Below, in pieces: positions 10,139 through 22,316 of a DNA stretch of 64,000 nt (position 1 is the first letter of the stretch; every line of letters starts with the position of its first letter). The notes beneath the pieces are model-generated. The model saw only the letters and a list, made by a program, of their open reading frames with translations. It was not told the DNA's origin and made no database searches. The position numbers were made by a program, and so were the translations under genes. The DNA is from Prostheceraeus crozeri. Taxonomy: Eukaryota > Platyhelminthes > Polycladida > Euryleptidae. The stretch lies in contig CAJQUW010011257.1 of assembly GCA_907163375.1 (NCBI GenBank), positions 141,001 through 205,000 of the forward strand, in the 5' to 3' direction.

Positions 10139-10329
10139 ATAATGCATGATTTTGTAAGGATATCTATGTCCATAGGTTAATAAGTTCCGAGCAGCAGGTA
10201 ATTATTTTATTGGTTGGAAATTTTTTACCTGGTGCATACTTCTAGGGAAAAAGTCATGCATTATAGCAGATAATGCATAGATTTCTTCGGTAATTAAAGC
10301 AAATAATGACCTCAAATCTATGCATTATG
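10139..10329 (+). repeat. Third copy of the H1-H2 pair, diverged
   Basis: H1 spans about 10139-10265 and H2 about 10269-10329, in the same order and orientation as 8401-8629. The H2 apex is shortened: the GC-rich CGAGCC...GGCTC core is missing while both outer stem halves remain. Substitutions are frequent, so this copy is older than the two long arms. Confidence 0.7.
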
Positions 10330-10333
10330 TAAT

Positions 10334-10469
10334 GGATAAAGGATGGCTATGCGATTCTCTGGGATATAGAGAGGGAAATTATTTGATGAATCCCGAGGGC
10401 TTTAGCCCGAGGGATATGTCAAATAATTTCACGATTTATGTGAGAGAATCGTATAGCTATCCTCTATCC
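10334..10469. repeat. Palindrome H3
   Basis: A 136-bp imperfect hairpin. GGATGGCTATGCGATTCTC pairs with GAGAATCGTATAGCTATCC, and the inner GAAATTATTTGA pairs with TCAAATAATTTC. The apex is TCCCGAGGGC-TTTA-GCCCGAGGGA. Its sequence differs from H1/H2 but the architecture is the same. Confidence 0.8.
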
Positions 10470-10479
10470 GCTATAGAGG

Positions 10480-10605
10480 ATGCTAGATTATTAGGACCAT
10501 AGATATCCGCGATAGAATCCCTCTCTACTAAGATTTTCCGTGGGAACAAATTTTATCAGATATAGAAGGGATTCTGAAATGCGATTCTACAACTATGCAA
10601 TAATC
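10480..10605. repeat. Palindrome H4 (looser)
   Basis: AGATTATT near 10484 pairs with AATAATCT near 10599, and AGAATCCCT near 10514 pairs with AGGGATTCT near 10567. The loop is long, so the stem is weaker than H3 or H5. Confidence 0.5.
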
Positions 10606-10625
10606 TGGTATACCTTATTCATTAC

Positions 10626-10747
10626 ATAAACGGGGATTTTTTAGATTTGCTGAAGAACGAGGACAATTATCTAGTTAACTGCCCCGAGGGCAGTAAACTA
10701 TGATAATTGACCGAGATATCAGCAAATCTTAATAAATCCACGTTTAT
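10626..10747. repeat. Palindrome H5
   Basis: The outer stem pairs ATAAACGGGGATTT with AAATCCACGTTTAT. Then AGATTTGCTG pairs with CAGCAAATCT, CAATTAT with ATAATTG, and the apex is ACTGCCC-CGA-GGGCAGT. A further outer pair (AATCTGG near 10602 with CCAGATT near 10762) may extend it. Confidence 0.78.
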
Positions 10748-12600
10748 CCGTTTTAAGCTATGCCAGATTATCTCCATGCTCACAGGGCAGGTTAACAGGG
10801 ACGGTTAACACATAGAGGTCGGGTAGGTTTGAATTTCCAATTTCATTGCATTTCCTTTTATGTTAGATGATGGACAGCCAAGCTGTGTCCGACTCCCTGT
10901 TCGATGATACAATTTTGAAGAATTATTTAATGATTTATATGCGGTTACAGCATCAACCGGCGCACAACATCACAGTCTATTCGAATGAGAGCGGTCGCCG
11001 GGCAACTATAGCATGAATTATTGAAATGACAGGTAAGACTTACTATAAAAATGTTTACTTATTTAACATATCCTACTTGATCAAGAGCTAAATAAAAACC
11101 TAGAATTTGTTAATTTTGATACCTGCTACAAATACAATATTATTTAAATGATTTTTTTAAATTTCTGTGCATGAGCTGTATCATGATAAATAGTAACTTT
11201 CGCTCCTACATGCACTACATGCACTTCTGTAGAAGGCTGCGATCAAATAATGCACATACTTCATTTGACATTGCCTATATCGTTGTACGATTAATGTGAG
11301 AACTTCAACAGACAATATATAAATCAATTTATTTATATATTTGCATCTTCCTATTCTGCTTTAAAATCTGTGAAAAATTAACATTTCTTAGATATATATA
11401 TTCTGAGATATTTATGCAAATTCTTTATAGTATTCAATGAAATTCAATTCATATACCATCACATGCATGCATGTAGAGTAGACCGATCTGAAACCCAGGA
11501 TATAATAAGTACAGCATAGAAAACCGCTGTTCACTGTTCTCTGGTCACTACTTTTGTATCTTATGCGCATGTCCCTAGATATAGCGTGAATGCGCGATAG
11601 CGTCAGGACCCTATTTAATTTTTGTGGTATCAAAAATTTAAATAGAAGATTTTTCACCACTTAACGTATATCAGTAATAATATTAATTATTCATCATGAC
11701 ATAACTTCATAGTTGCCTCATTATCAATTACGCTCATGATTTCACTGATATAACTGTAAAAGTAACATACACAATTTTTCTTTATTTCAGGTAATAAACA
11801 ATTGCTCAAAAAATCACCAGTCATCGTTGTAGCTGAGTAGACGTGTCTTATGTTGAAGACAAGCGATTAAGGATGGCTACAAAAATATTAAATTGTGACT
11901 GACTCCTCATCTACGATTGCCGCTGTTGACTCTCCTCGACAAATATTTCCAGTACCTATTGGTTGAAGATAGCAATAGGGCAGCAAGTATTTCGCCGTAC
12001 AGAGTTACTGCTGTCTGTTCGGATCTGAATATAAACCAGAAAATGCTGACTGCTTAACAGCCTGATAACACAACGTTGAACTTCGAATTCTGAAATTGTG
12101 AATTTTTGCCCTATTTACGTCATTGACTTTTAATGAAAAACTTCCATGTTTGTTTCACTCGTCTGTATCTACTTACCTTGTGTGAGCTAATCCAGGGACG
12201 ACTACTAAGTTATCTATGTAGATATCTTAATAGTCCCTAGGTCATCGTAAGAAATTATTGGTTTTTGATTACCGAAAAAATGTCTATGATTTGTTAACCT
12301 GCCACGGATTTCCAAGGATAGGGATGGTTATGAAATTTAACCAAAACTTTACATGTAGATAGAAGAAGTACATTACCAGATAATCTGGTATAGTTTAATG
12401 AAATTATTAACATCTTCTGAAACATATCTATAGCATGCATTACAATGTGTAACGGATGATGTAGCACTACATTATTATCTATGTGTTATGTCTCGTTGTT
12501 ACGCAGGCTCACAGTAGAAAAATGGTAAATAAGATCGAATAAATAATTGGCGTATCTATTATTTCAAACTCTTCCACAATCTGCAATGCAAATTTTGAAA
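10748..12600. other. No gene recognised; two small palindromes
   Basis: There is no convincing coding sequence. A stem near 12194-12240 (GGGAC...AAGTTATCTA / TAGATATCTT...GTCCC) and a 17-bp palindrome, TACCAGATAATCTGGTA, at 12374-12390 echo the style of the 8.4-10.75 kb cluster. Confidence 0.5.
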
Positions 12601-12602
12601 AT

Positions 12603-14214
12603 ATGAACTCAATTTTCGATGGCAGTCTTGACCCAACGATGGTTCGGGAGATCCTTGGACGTCTAGAGGAGGCTGAACTACGTTCATTACGCGAAAAAAT
12701 ACACAATGTACTCATCGAAAAAGTCTCATGTGTCAGTGGTCGTCTCTTGAAACGTCGAAGAGCGGGATCTGTCAAACCGTCTGATCGAAGATTGTTTTTT
12801 CCTTGGAAGCTTGGCTGCCCAGGAACTTCTTCTGACAAGTACAGATAAGGATGCGCTTTCGCCAGCTGGTAGACGAGACATTGACGTTGATTTGAGTGAA
12901 TTCCCAGATAAATCCTCAACTGACATTATTAAGCAACTATCGGATATGTTTGGCTTATTCATTAACATTCAAACTGAAGTCAAATCTTTGAAAGAGTCAT
13001 TGAGAGGAAAGGAAAATAGAATTACGCATCTTGAAAACAAAATAAAAATACAGGATGACCGAATTTTACTCCTGGAGTCTTCGCTTGCAACAGTAAATAA
13101 CCCATCTGTTGACAGGGAATCATTACAGAAAACAACGACTGACACTCCAACTACACATTCTCCTGATGTAGCAATCAACTCTATTGTGAAATCACTTGAT
13201 ATTGATCGTCTTGCCCTGGTTATCGCTAATGCCCTAACTAAACCGCCAAGAGTGTGCGAGCTTGAATCTGAAACAGAAATTCTTGATAACAAAGTCAATG
13301 TTGAGTATGAAGCCCATTGAAGTTGTTGGCACAGCTGCAGCTTCTAACTGATTTATTACAACGCCTAGTCTACTTTCAACGAAGAGGGCTAGATTTGTTT
13401 TGGATGGTATTCACCAATCGAATTCTGATAAATCTACAAGGACATTGATTTATAATGTAGTTGAGAATTTACATGATTTTAGTCGAGTTGACTCTTGTTT
13501 TGCAAATTCTAAAGCTTTCTTTGTTGAAGTGGATGAATTTGATGCCTCACGTATGCTTGACTCGTCCAACTGGCCATCAGGCCTCCTCGTCCGACGATGG
13601 ACAGAAAGGGAAGAAAATTTTCAAATACCTCAAGTCGAACCACAAAAGTCAAGAGTATTTCGACAGAAAAATAGGCCCAGATATGTCACTGAACAAGGAA
13701 GAGCACAGGGAAAATCTCCAAACATTCCCGATCAGCATGTATAGCCTGTTCAATCGAAAAATTACAGGCGACCCTCTCATACAGATGAATCTCTATCAAA
13801 ACACTTTTCAAAATAATTCACGAAAAAATTATCGCAGTGATAAGACCCATATTGGTTATCCTTATCCAACTGCTTTTCCTGACCACAGGCCGAATCAAGA
13901 TTCCAACCAAGTTTTGAATAAGCAATTCAACCTCCAATGGAGTAGGAAACAAGATAGAATCAACGATAATTTAGACAGCCATGTCACTTTACGAGCCGAG
14001 CAGAATTACTTCAGAAATAGAAACTCAAACTATATGCGCTTTCATGACAGAGCGGCGTCTGAACAATTGGGACAGTCAGCCGCGCGATCTTTCTACTCCA
14101 ATTAATTCAGACTTTCAAGATTTATCCAAAAATGTTTCGTCTGTTGTTCAAGAGCAGTCTCAACTATTGGAGTTGGCTGAGTTATCAATTATCTCGTATA
14201 ACTGTCAGCGATAA
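12603..14214 (+). pseudogene. Non-LTR retrotransposon ORF1 and start of ORF2, broken
   Basis: Overlapping frames read as one decayed gag-like ORF1. 12603-12848 starts MNSIFDGSLDP. After a frame change near 12800, 12811-13320 holds a heptad-rich coiled coil (about 13000-13090, with NRITHLENKI and DRILLLESSL). 13400-13744 holds a segment ending NWPSGLLVRRW. 13461-14105 is basic and rich in N, R and Q. The last frame, to 14214, ends ELSIISYNCQ, which resembles the first strand of the AP-like endonuclease that opens ORF2 in many non-LTR elements; a stop follows at once. ORF1 proteins coat element RNA and usually trimerise through such coiled coils. The 3' remainder is missing. Assignment is by layout and this motif only. 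Confidence 0.5.
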
Positions 14215-16399
14215 CTGATGTATTTGATCCTGTCCACAACTTTAGAGACATTTGCAATAACTGGACATCCAAAACTGTGTTTAAATTTCCAAGTTTTCAA
14301 AATCCAGATGTGACTAATTAATGCAGCTGATATTTCCAATGCTCGCAAGCGGTCTGATAAAACGATCCGCACTCCCTGCCAGAATTTCATATGAAATGAA
14401 TCATCGAGTATTGGAGCCACGAAATCTTGAAGATGCAAATGTTTCCCCTGCAGCCTCACTGTTTGATGAGTCCAACATTACTGAGTACAGCATTGCGATT
14501 TGACTGAAGGATTCATTAGATTCCTGAAGCTAATCAGCACAGTATTGACCAAAAGGAATACAATGCCATCTTTTAAGAGCAAAGACAAACAACTTCCAGA
14601 AGCGAATCCTATTCAGAAAATGAAAAAGTATTTGGCCTTTGCTACAATATGCGAATTTCTTTAATACATAAGGAAAATATTAACCATCAAGCTTATCAAG
14701 GACAACTTTCTTGACCGTAACGCAATGTTGCGAAATGCAGTAGAATAGATCGCATATTTGATCATAGACTGTCGTTTCATCACAGTAGGCCTATTTTCCG
14801 GTGTAATTATGGTGCTTTATTATCATCATCTTTAAAAAGGCACAATTAGTGTTAGCTTTTGAAAAATGAAATTCGATACATCCATCAGTAATACTGAATT
14901 TTCAAAGACTCAACTTGTATATATAGAGATTTTAGGTATGTCACCTCTTGGTCAAGCGAAGCACCGATAACTAAGGTTCCGTGCCTCGCCCTTCGGGCTC
15001 TTGCATAAACATGTTGATCTCGAAAAATGCAATAAAGATGGATGCTGTGCACTTGTTGCGTAAATAAATATTCTCATTATGATCGCTCACATATATAGTT
15101 TAATTAAAATTACGTACATACGAAGTAACTTTGATTAAAAAAGAACTCAGGGACCGGTAGATCAAAATTTGTTTTCATCAAAAAGCAGTTTCATTGTCTA
15201 CTGACGTGATAAGACATTTGATTAGATGTTACGTTCAAAAATATGTATCTGGTACAATGATGTAAGAGACAAATTTTAATATAATTCGATGTGATCAGCT
15301 TTGTTAGGTGATCAGAGTCCTGAAAAAGTTATCCGAGCCACTAGCCTGAAAGTCCAATTCGAATTATAGAAATAAAAGTTCCGATTTGCAATCATCCGAA
15401 TATCCTATTTAATAATTACTTCAAAAGAAATTGAATTCGACTTATTTTATTAGGGCCTTTCATTAGTGTTCTGGCTTCACGATTGAAATAGGGAGACTCA
15501 TAAAGCAGTCCATATACTCAATAGGTCTGTGTTGATGGGGCAAAGAGGACACGTATTATTCTATTATTCGATGAATGTCGAAATGTGTTGACGCCATAGA
15601 GTAGGTATATATTAAGTAGAGTGGTAACTCCGCATTTATTAAATCCCCAATGTGCATACACTTTCGATTTTACTAAATGAACTCGAGGGGGATGCAGTTG
15701 GTAATTGTTACCAAATGTGAGATATGCAGATTTTTGCAGCTTTGAAGAATTTGTCACGGAATTGAGTGATCAGGATTGCAATGCAGACGGAATGTTGGCA
15801 TTTTACAGATTATCAGTGTCATGACAGCATTGGAAATTTAATATTTGTTAAATTAGCAATTCGATGGGCTCCTATTACTTTCATGCTCAACCTCAAGAGT
15901 ATTTTCTCAAGCGTGATCATATCACAGGCAACCTGCCACTGGCAGGGCAAAATCACATAATCAAAGACTTCATTTAACTTTGAAAGATGTAAATGGGTCC
16001 ACATCACTATTCAGATTCAAAAAATGAAGCATGAGTTTAGTAGTCGAATCACAAAATCATGCCGATGAAAATTGAATTAAAAACTTGAAATTTCAGTCAA
16101 GAAAGCACGAGTGATACCGCGACTTTTTGATAAAGACTTCCATTATAATACGGATCATGAAATTCCATTGACAATCAGCTTATTAGGAAATATGCATTTC
16201 TTTTGATATCCAACTTGTTTCATACTACTTATAGGGGGGCGTCACCTCGGTAGTATATAAATTGGCAAAATTTTGACTTTTTTAAAACTGCTCAAATAAT
16301 TTTTGGACCACGGGAACGTAATCTCCGGAAAAAACTGAATCTTTTCATGTAAAAATTTTCAGTGTATACAGACACTTTTTTGAGTCGACACTCTACCTA
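14215..16399. other. No gene recognised
   Basis: I find no coding exon or repeat that I can name. A small GC-rich palindrome core, CTCGCCCTTCGGGCTC at 14985-15000, resembles the apexes of H2 and H3 but lacks an obvious outer stem. Confidence 0.45.
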
Positions 16400-16401
16400 T
16401 A

Positions 16402-17796
16402 CAGGGTGAGCGGAAAGTCTCTCCCTGATTTCAAAAGCCTGTAGTTTTAAAGCAAATATATTTTTAAATCTAATTTTTCGTCTCATAATTAAGAATGTAC
16501 CAAAGTTTTATATCAAAACAAGCATTTTGATCTACTACAATCTATTCAATCGCTCAAGGGTTAGAAATGCTTTAGTACAAAATTGATCAAATGAAATACG
16601 AAAATATAAATGAATGAGCTAAAAACTTGCAAACACTGTCTAAGTTTATGCTGAAGTGAATGTCCTTTTGGATTCTATTTCTTGGAAGCAACCAGGTGTT
16701 GTAAGCTTTTGATGATTCTAATGTGTCAATGCGATAGAGAACATGGCTTCAAAGAGACCAGATTGAAATGCATGTGCCTAGACTAACGACACCAATGTCG
16801 TCCAGATATCTATGCTTTTAAATGCTTCTGTGCTATGTGTAAAACCATTGTGATCAAATATCTATTGTCAAAATAAATCGAGTAGTTGGATTCATATTGT
16901 CTGCTTTTGATTAATACGATTCACTCAGATGTGTGTTAACAGTACACAGTACAACGGTTCAAACCCTGTACCCATCTGACAAAGCTGCCAGACTTGAAAT
17001 GTGCACCGAGTTTCTTACCAGAATAGCAGAGGATGATGCCTATCTTAACTTTTTTCCGACGAGGCGACCTTTCATCTGAATGGCCGCATCAATCGCCATA
17101 ACTGCGTTATCTGGGGAAAAAGCAATCCTCATGAAATTCACGAAGCTCCAATAAAATCTCCATCAGTTTGTGTTTGGGCAGGGATGTATCGCGATCGAGT
17201 GATAGGACCATTCCTATTTAAATCGACGGTAAAGGCCAAGGAATACCTCGAAATGCTGCAACAATTTGCCATTCCTGCGATGAAGAGGATGAGACGATGT
17301 TTTTCAAAAACCATCTTCATGCATGATGGTGCACCATGTCATTGGGCGAACACGACGAAGTCTTTCCTTTATTCTAACTTCGGTAACCACTTGATCGGTA
17401 ACAATGGCCCATTCCATTGGGCTCCACGAAGTACAGATTTGACCCCAATGGACTTTTATTTTTGGAGTCACGTTAAATCTTTCGTTCAAAAACAAGCGCC
17501 TACCAGCATCACGGGTCTCAAGTGTGCGATTCGAGAAGCGTTTAGTCAACTTTTGCCATCGCATCTTGACTCTGCTTTTCAGTCGTTCGAGAAAATACTT
17601 GATCTTTGTGTGTCAGTTGATGGAGGTCATTTTGAGCAATTGCTGTGACTAAATAGATTGTAGTGGATCAAAATGCTTGTTTTGGCATAAAACTTTGGTG
17701 CATTCTTGATTATGAGACGAAAAATTAGACTTAAAAATATATTTGCCTTGAAACTACAGGCTTTTGAAATCAGGGAGAGACTTTCCGCTCACCCTG
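16402..17796 (+). mobile_element. Mariner-group transposon with 145-bp terminal inverted repeats
   Basis: The ends begin CAGGGTGAGCGGAAAGTCTC on both sides. Inverted repeats run 16402-16546 and 17652-17796 with a handful of mismatches. TA flanks both ends (16400-16401 and 17797-17798), the Tc1/mariner target. The transposase catalytic part lies at 17058-17648, but no DNA-binding N-terminus is recognisable between 16547 and 16930. TIRs this long are unusual for mariners, whose TIRs are often about 30 bp. The copy is non-autonomous. Confidence 0.88.
16933..17648 (+). pseudogene. Mariner-group transposase, catalytic domain
   Basis: The relic begins with VQTLYPSDKAARLEMC, then a frameshift at the T6 run near 17051 leads into DEATFHLNGRINRHNC and a VWAGM block. 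Catalytic residues are the Asp of DEATF (codon at 17058), the Asp of HDGAPCH and the Asp of LTPMDFYFW. I count 41 residues between the second and third Asp, which would place it with DD41D-type mariners. The C-terminus ends GGHFEQLL, a common family ending. The helix-turn-helix domain is missing. The enzyme would cut and join DNA at TA sites. Confidence 0.82.
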
Positions 17797-17798
17797 TA

Positions 17799-18640
17799 TA
17801 TCCCTACTCTATGGTTGACGCGGTCAATATAAGTTTCAAAAATTTCATTTTTTTACAGAATTCATTAATAGCACTGGAGTGATCAATGGCTTTAGATATT
17901 CTGCATAATCTAACTATGTAATAATGAATCTTATCATACAGACTTTGAAAGTTTTGAATGTTCGTTTTTTCCGATTGACCTTTGCTTTGACATTATGTAA
18001 GAGCAATGCATTCATAACAATCATGAAAGTCTTGTAATATTGCTATAAAATACATGTTATAATTAACGGAGAATGTCTGAATTCAAATAGCCACAATTCA
18101 TTAATTGCTTGCCGCATAATGGATTGAAGGATCTAAAAGTTGACCAAAATGTTTGGCATCCTGCAACTTTATCGCTTTATACTTCCGACAATCTACGAAT
18201 TCCTGAATTATGGTGTGAGAACCAAAAGTAAGATAATAGTTCATCTATCCGCCTGATATCATTAAAGACCATTTCCGACATGCACTAAAATACCACCTGC
18301 TGAATGCCTAAAAATAACTTCTCAAACGGTCAGATCTAAAGATAAGATATTCGCATCCGTTCGATTGTGGATAACATGAAACGTAGTGAACTCAATGATC
18401 ACCAAGCGATGCCATGGTGAAGACTCTCTAAATATCAAAGAGCTTCGAGTGACATTGTCTTGGCATTTCTTATGTTGCACTCAATGACATATCGCACGAT
18501 ATTAATCATGGTGTTTACCTACCAGATAAGCCCCTTCCACTCACTGTCTCGTGTTATTTTTCCAAATGCTTAGTAAAGCACTTATCAACTTAAGAGACTT
18601 TTTAAATTTATCACTTGCTCTCATTTACACTCAGTTGAGA
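17799..18640. other. No gene recognised
   Basis: AT-rich DNA without coding frames or repeats that I can name. Confidence 0.45.
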
Positions 18641-18803
18641 AAGTTTGGTTGGAAGAACGGAAAAATTTTTAAAATGTGAAACCAGCAGCATAAAGCTGGC
18701 AATACTATTAAACAGATGGCTACCTCGGCAAAGATCGCGGGTAGAGGCATTCAGCAGTCAGGATGAGCCCATATCTGCTCCGTCCAACCCAGAATTGTTC
18801 ACT

Positions 18804-19140
18804 TCAGTTCAGGGACGCTCTGAGGTGGTCTATATCAACAGCTGATTCTATTGCCCTCTTCCTCCACCGCGCTGAATGCCTTCGCAGAGTGCAGCAGTCC
18901 TCATTTGCATCAGTCTCGCACACATTGTAATACACTTGTGACATGACAGTTGCATCACCGATGACATCACCATACAATGGCCAAGGAAAAATATCCACGT
19001 CAACTTCTTCAGTCGGCTCTTTTCGAATGAGCTTGTCCAGTCATTATCAAACAGCTGTCTGCAAGCAGTCAAATCGAGCCAGTGCACAGCATTTGTCACG
19101 GGCCACAGCCCTCACTTCCATGCACATGTTGGATGATATA
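18804..19140 (-). CDS. Unrecognised Cys-rich candidate exon(s)
   Basis: About 18640-19140 is clearly GC-richer than its surroundings and free of recognised repeats. On the minus strand, one frame reads a short Cys-rich segment with KCCALARFDCLQ before stops near 19050. Another, open from about 19040 to the stop at 18804, reads EVDVDIFPWPLYGD, VYYNVCETDANEDCC and then RWRKR, a possible furin-type site, before a short tail. Paired CC and spaced Cys would suit a secreted, disulfide-bonded protein. I do not recognise the family, I see no strong splice sites, and the two segments are in different frames, so it may be a decayed gene or chance. Treat as hypothetical. Confidence 0.22.
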
Positions 19141-19159
19141 GATGCACACCGTTTATAAA

Positions 19160-19533
19160 TATTTCCACTTTTTGAAATAATTCATGGTGTAATAAGATTC
19201 GTGTTGCTCGATTGATTCGACTTCGTGTAGAAATAAGCTCAGAACAATAAGGGATCTCAAATATTTAAAGTATCAGTTTTCTAATATTAGTTTGGTAAGT
19301 GATTGGGTTTTAATTAAGCTTTTAAAATGTTTTAAAACAAAAAACATGATGTTATTTTGTTTTCTTTATTTTTCTTTGTTTTTAAAAGGTTATCATTTTG
19401 TTACGTTTTAAAATGTCCAACCTATTGAATGAATTGTCAACCGTATGTGTAGTTTTAAAAGATGTAATGTGAGAACCCCGAGCTTTAATCTGTGTATTGA
19501 TATCATTAGATTTAACCTACGAATCAATTGTCA
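19160..19533. other. No gene recognised
   Basis: T- and A-rich runs with TTTTAAAA-type words near 19320-19400; nothing else is supported. Confidence 0.4.
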
Positions 19534-19563
19534 AATAATAATAATAATGATAATAATAATAAG
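19534..19563 (-). repeat. (TTA)n-type 3' tail of the non-LTR element
   Basis: On the plus strand this is (AATA)/(AAT) repeats with one interruption, directly beside AGCGTATAT. It marks the 3' end of the minus-strand element. Confidence 0.7.
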
Positions 19564-19681
19564 CGTATATATTTCATCGGACTGGAAATCATGCAAAGAG
19601 TAGGTGAAGAAGATACATGATAAAATTCTCAAGATAAGTTAGTGTGCAAGAGTAGCGACAAAAGGAAGAAAATATTGTACA

Positions 19682-22281
19682 TTAGAGATTTGGGCGCGTG
19701 TGCCGATCGTTTACCAATTTGGAGGTCTTCATGATGAATGAACGTAGTCTTCTTTCACTCCTCGCAACTGGGATTATAACTCTACCACTTTGCGATATTG
19801 AGGGTACGATCGAGTTCAAGACATGCTGGTCATTCGAAGCAGCTTGATAAAATAGCTTGATAGCCGCAGCTTCACGTCGGCTTGATAGCGGTTCTAGTTC
19901 ATGAGCATCACAGTTTTCGCCACGCACTATGAAACCTTTTCTGAACTCTTTCAAGTTTTGACGAGTTCTCCTTTGATATCCCAACGAATAATGGCGAACA
20001 ATACTCTAGGATGGATCTTACGATGGCATTGTATACTGTCAGCAAGAAGGCGTACGTGAGAAGTTCTTTAAGTTGGCGAATTAGAAACAAGTTTCGCGAA
20101 GCGGAGCGAATAACGCTGTCAATGTGCGATGACCAATTCAAGTTAGAGTCGAATGTTACCCCAAGAAGTTTCAAACTATCAGCACATCGCATGTAGGGCA
20201 ATTGTATCGGAGAAAAATCGTTGGTCCGAGAAATGGGTAAGTATTTGCATTTACTGACATTCAAAGGTAGATAGATATCCTCACTCCATTTTGTTAGGCA
20301 ATTATGGACTTCATGCACATGCTGATTATCAGAGTTTCTAAATATGGGTACACAAATTGAAAAGTCATCTGCATGCTTTATAACCTGGGATGGAAAGTTC
20401 GGAGATTGAAATGAGCCAATCACAAGGGAAAAAAGGTATGGCGAAAGGACGGAGCCTTGTGGAATGCCAGAAGAAACATTTGAAAAATTGCTCAGGTCAC
20501 ACCCGATACGCACACATTGAGTTCGGTCTTCAAAAAAACTTCGCATCCATTTGATTATTGGAACAGGGATAGAACATTCAGTCAGGCGATTTATGATGAC
20601 TTCGAATTTTAACTTATCAAATGCCTTTGTAGAGTCGTATGCAATTATCTGCGCGCCGGAAACATGAGTTTTCAAAACATTTAGAAATGTAATCATGGAG
20701 TGAGATAAGTGCACAGCTTGTGGACGAATGTGGGCGAAACCCAAATTGCTCCATACCGTAACCACGAATTAAATCCTCCTTTACTGAGGTCAGTATAAAC
20801 TATTCAAGTATCTTGACCGGGATTGGGAGAAGACTTATAGGTCTGAAATCATTGAGGTCTCTTACTGCATTTGCCTTTGGAACAGGAATGATAACAGCTC
20901 GCTTCCACACTTTCGGGACATGTCCATTGCTCAGCGATAAATTGAAGACATAGGACAGTGGCTCGCTAATAAGGTGAGCAACAGCTTTATAGAGACTGGC
21001 TGGAATATCAGGAGAGGCCTTCGACGTCTTCAGTTTACAAAGATGCTCATATACCTGAATTTCATCCACTGTTAACGGATTAACGGAAGATTCGTCAGTC
21101 ATGAAGCAACGAGAAAAGTCACTAGCTTGGCAATTACTGACGAACACTTCATTGAACGTATCAGCGGCTGTCTTCGTAGAAGAGAAGTTATGGAAAATGT
21201 GAGACAAGTTATTACAATGTTTTCCTCTGGATGACTGTACTAACTTTCACAAGTTTGAGGGCTTGTTCTTCTTAAACCAATTTGAATTTGCTTTTATTAT
21301 CTCCAATTTGACCTTTCCTTTGAAATGATTGTACTTTTGGAAGTCACGGTCTCGAAATGCTTTCCATCTTTTATCGATCAGAACCTTGACAACCGGAGTC
21401 ATCCACGGTTTATCATTTTGGGCAAAATTAACCGAATGACCTGGTATTGCCAACTCGAACGCAAGTTGTAAGGCGTAGTGAAAATAGTCACATTTTCTCT
21501 CAAGATCTATAGTGCAATCGTAAACATACGACCAGTCAATTAATTGCACGAGATATACGAAGTCGGAGATTTTGGAATGTCGGAGGTCATATACTTGCCT
21601 TTGAAAAGTCATTTTGTTATTGGTTGATTGATTCGCAGGAACGGCGAGCAAAGAAGAATGATAGACTTTTGAGTTGTCTATAGGGAGTTCTGTAGTGATG
21701 CGATAGTCAGAAGCAAGTTCATCAGAAATCAATATATAATCCAACTGAGAATTACCATAAGTCACACCATGATAAAGATTTACTAAATTTAGATGGGAGC
21801 AAATCTCGTTGATGGGAAAGTGATTCAGGTCTCCGCAAAACACAATTTGATTGTTTGGAAAGCGATCAGAGATATTGTCAAAACAGTCAATAATGAAACT
21901 TTGTAACACATTTCTCATTCGAACTGCTACCACTGGAGGAATATAGATGCCAGCAAGGGTTATGTTTGGCCTGATATTAATGATGATCACCACCTCAATA
22001 TTTTGCGGTTTATTTGGAATACTCATTTGTCTTGGAAAAAGAGAGTTGCGCGCCCAGATGGCTACACCTCCACCAATGCGATGTTCTCGGTCATCACGGA
22101 AGGCTACAAAGCCTGGGATTGAGGTGAAATCTGAAGAATGCTGATCTGAAAACCAGGTTTCAACAGCAGCAAAACAGTCAACATTTAACTTGTCAATAAT
22201 TGCAGAAATAAGTTCTAGCTTTTGAACAGCAGAACGTGCGTTGGCCAGCATGATTTTTGGCAAACGTGAGCAACCTGACAT
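19682..22281 (-). pseudogene. Non-LTR ORF2: AP-like endonuclease plus reverse transcriptase
   Basis: The first frame (22281-21247, 344 codons) is an exonuclease-endonuclease-phosphatase domain: LANARSAV near the N-terminus, AVETW (catalytic Glu), GGGVAIWAR, GDLNHFPI, LDYILIS and YHSSLLA, where the usual SDH-type ending has changed to YHS. The RT follows in frame 21207-20800 (NDFRPISLLP) and, after a shift, in 20765-19908: YDSTKAFDKL, GIPQGSVLSP and HADD at the active site in place of the usual YADD or FADD. The C-terminal domain (RSILEYCSPLF) then continues in frame 19984-19682 (LSSRREAAAIKLFYQ). At least three frameshifts make it non-functional. The protein would nick DNA and prime reverse transcription there. 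Confidence 0.86.
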
Positions 22282-22316
22282 ATCAGCATTAGAGAATTTC
22301 TGAGTAAAAGCAGACT

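Noticed and set aside
11412..11660. 82-codon minus-strand frame
   Set aside because: Not recognised, AT-biased, and no splice or conserved features; likely random.
14985..15000. GC-rich palindrome resembling the H2/H3 apexes
   Set aside because: There is no outer AT-rich stem around it, so it was not counted as a member of the palindrome family.
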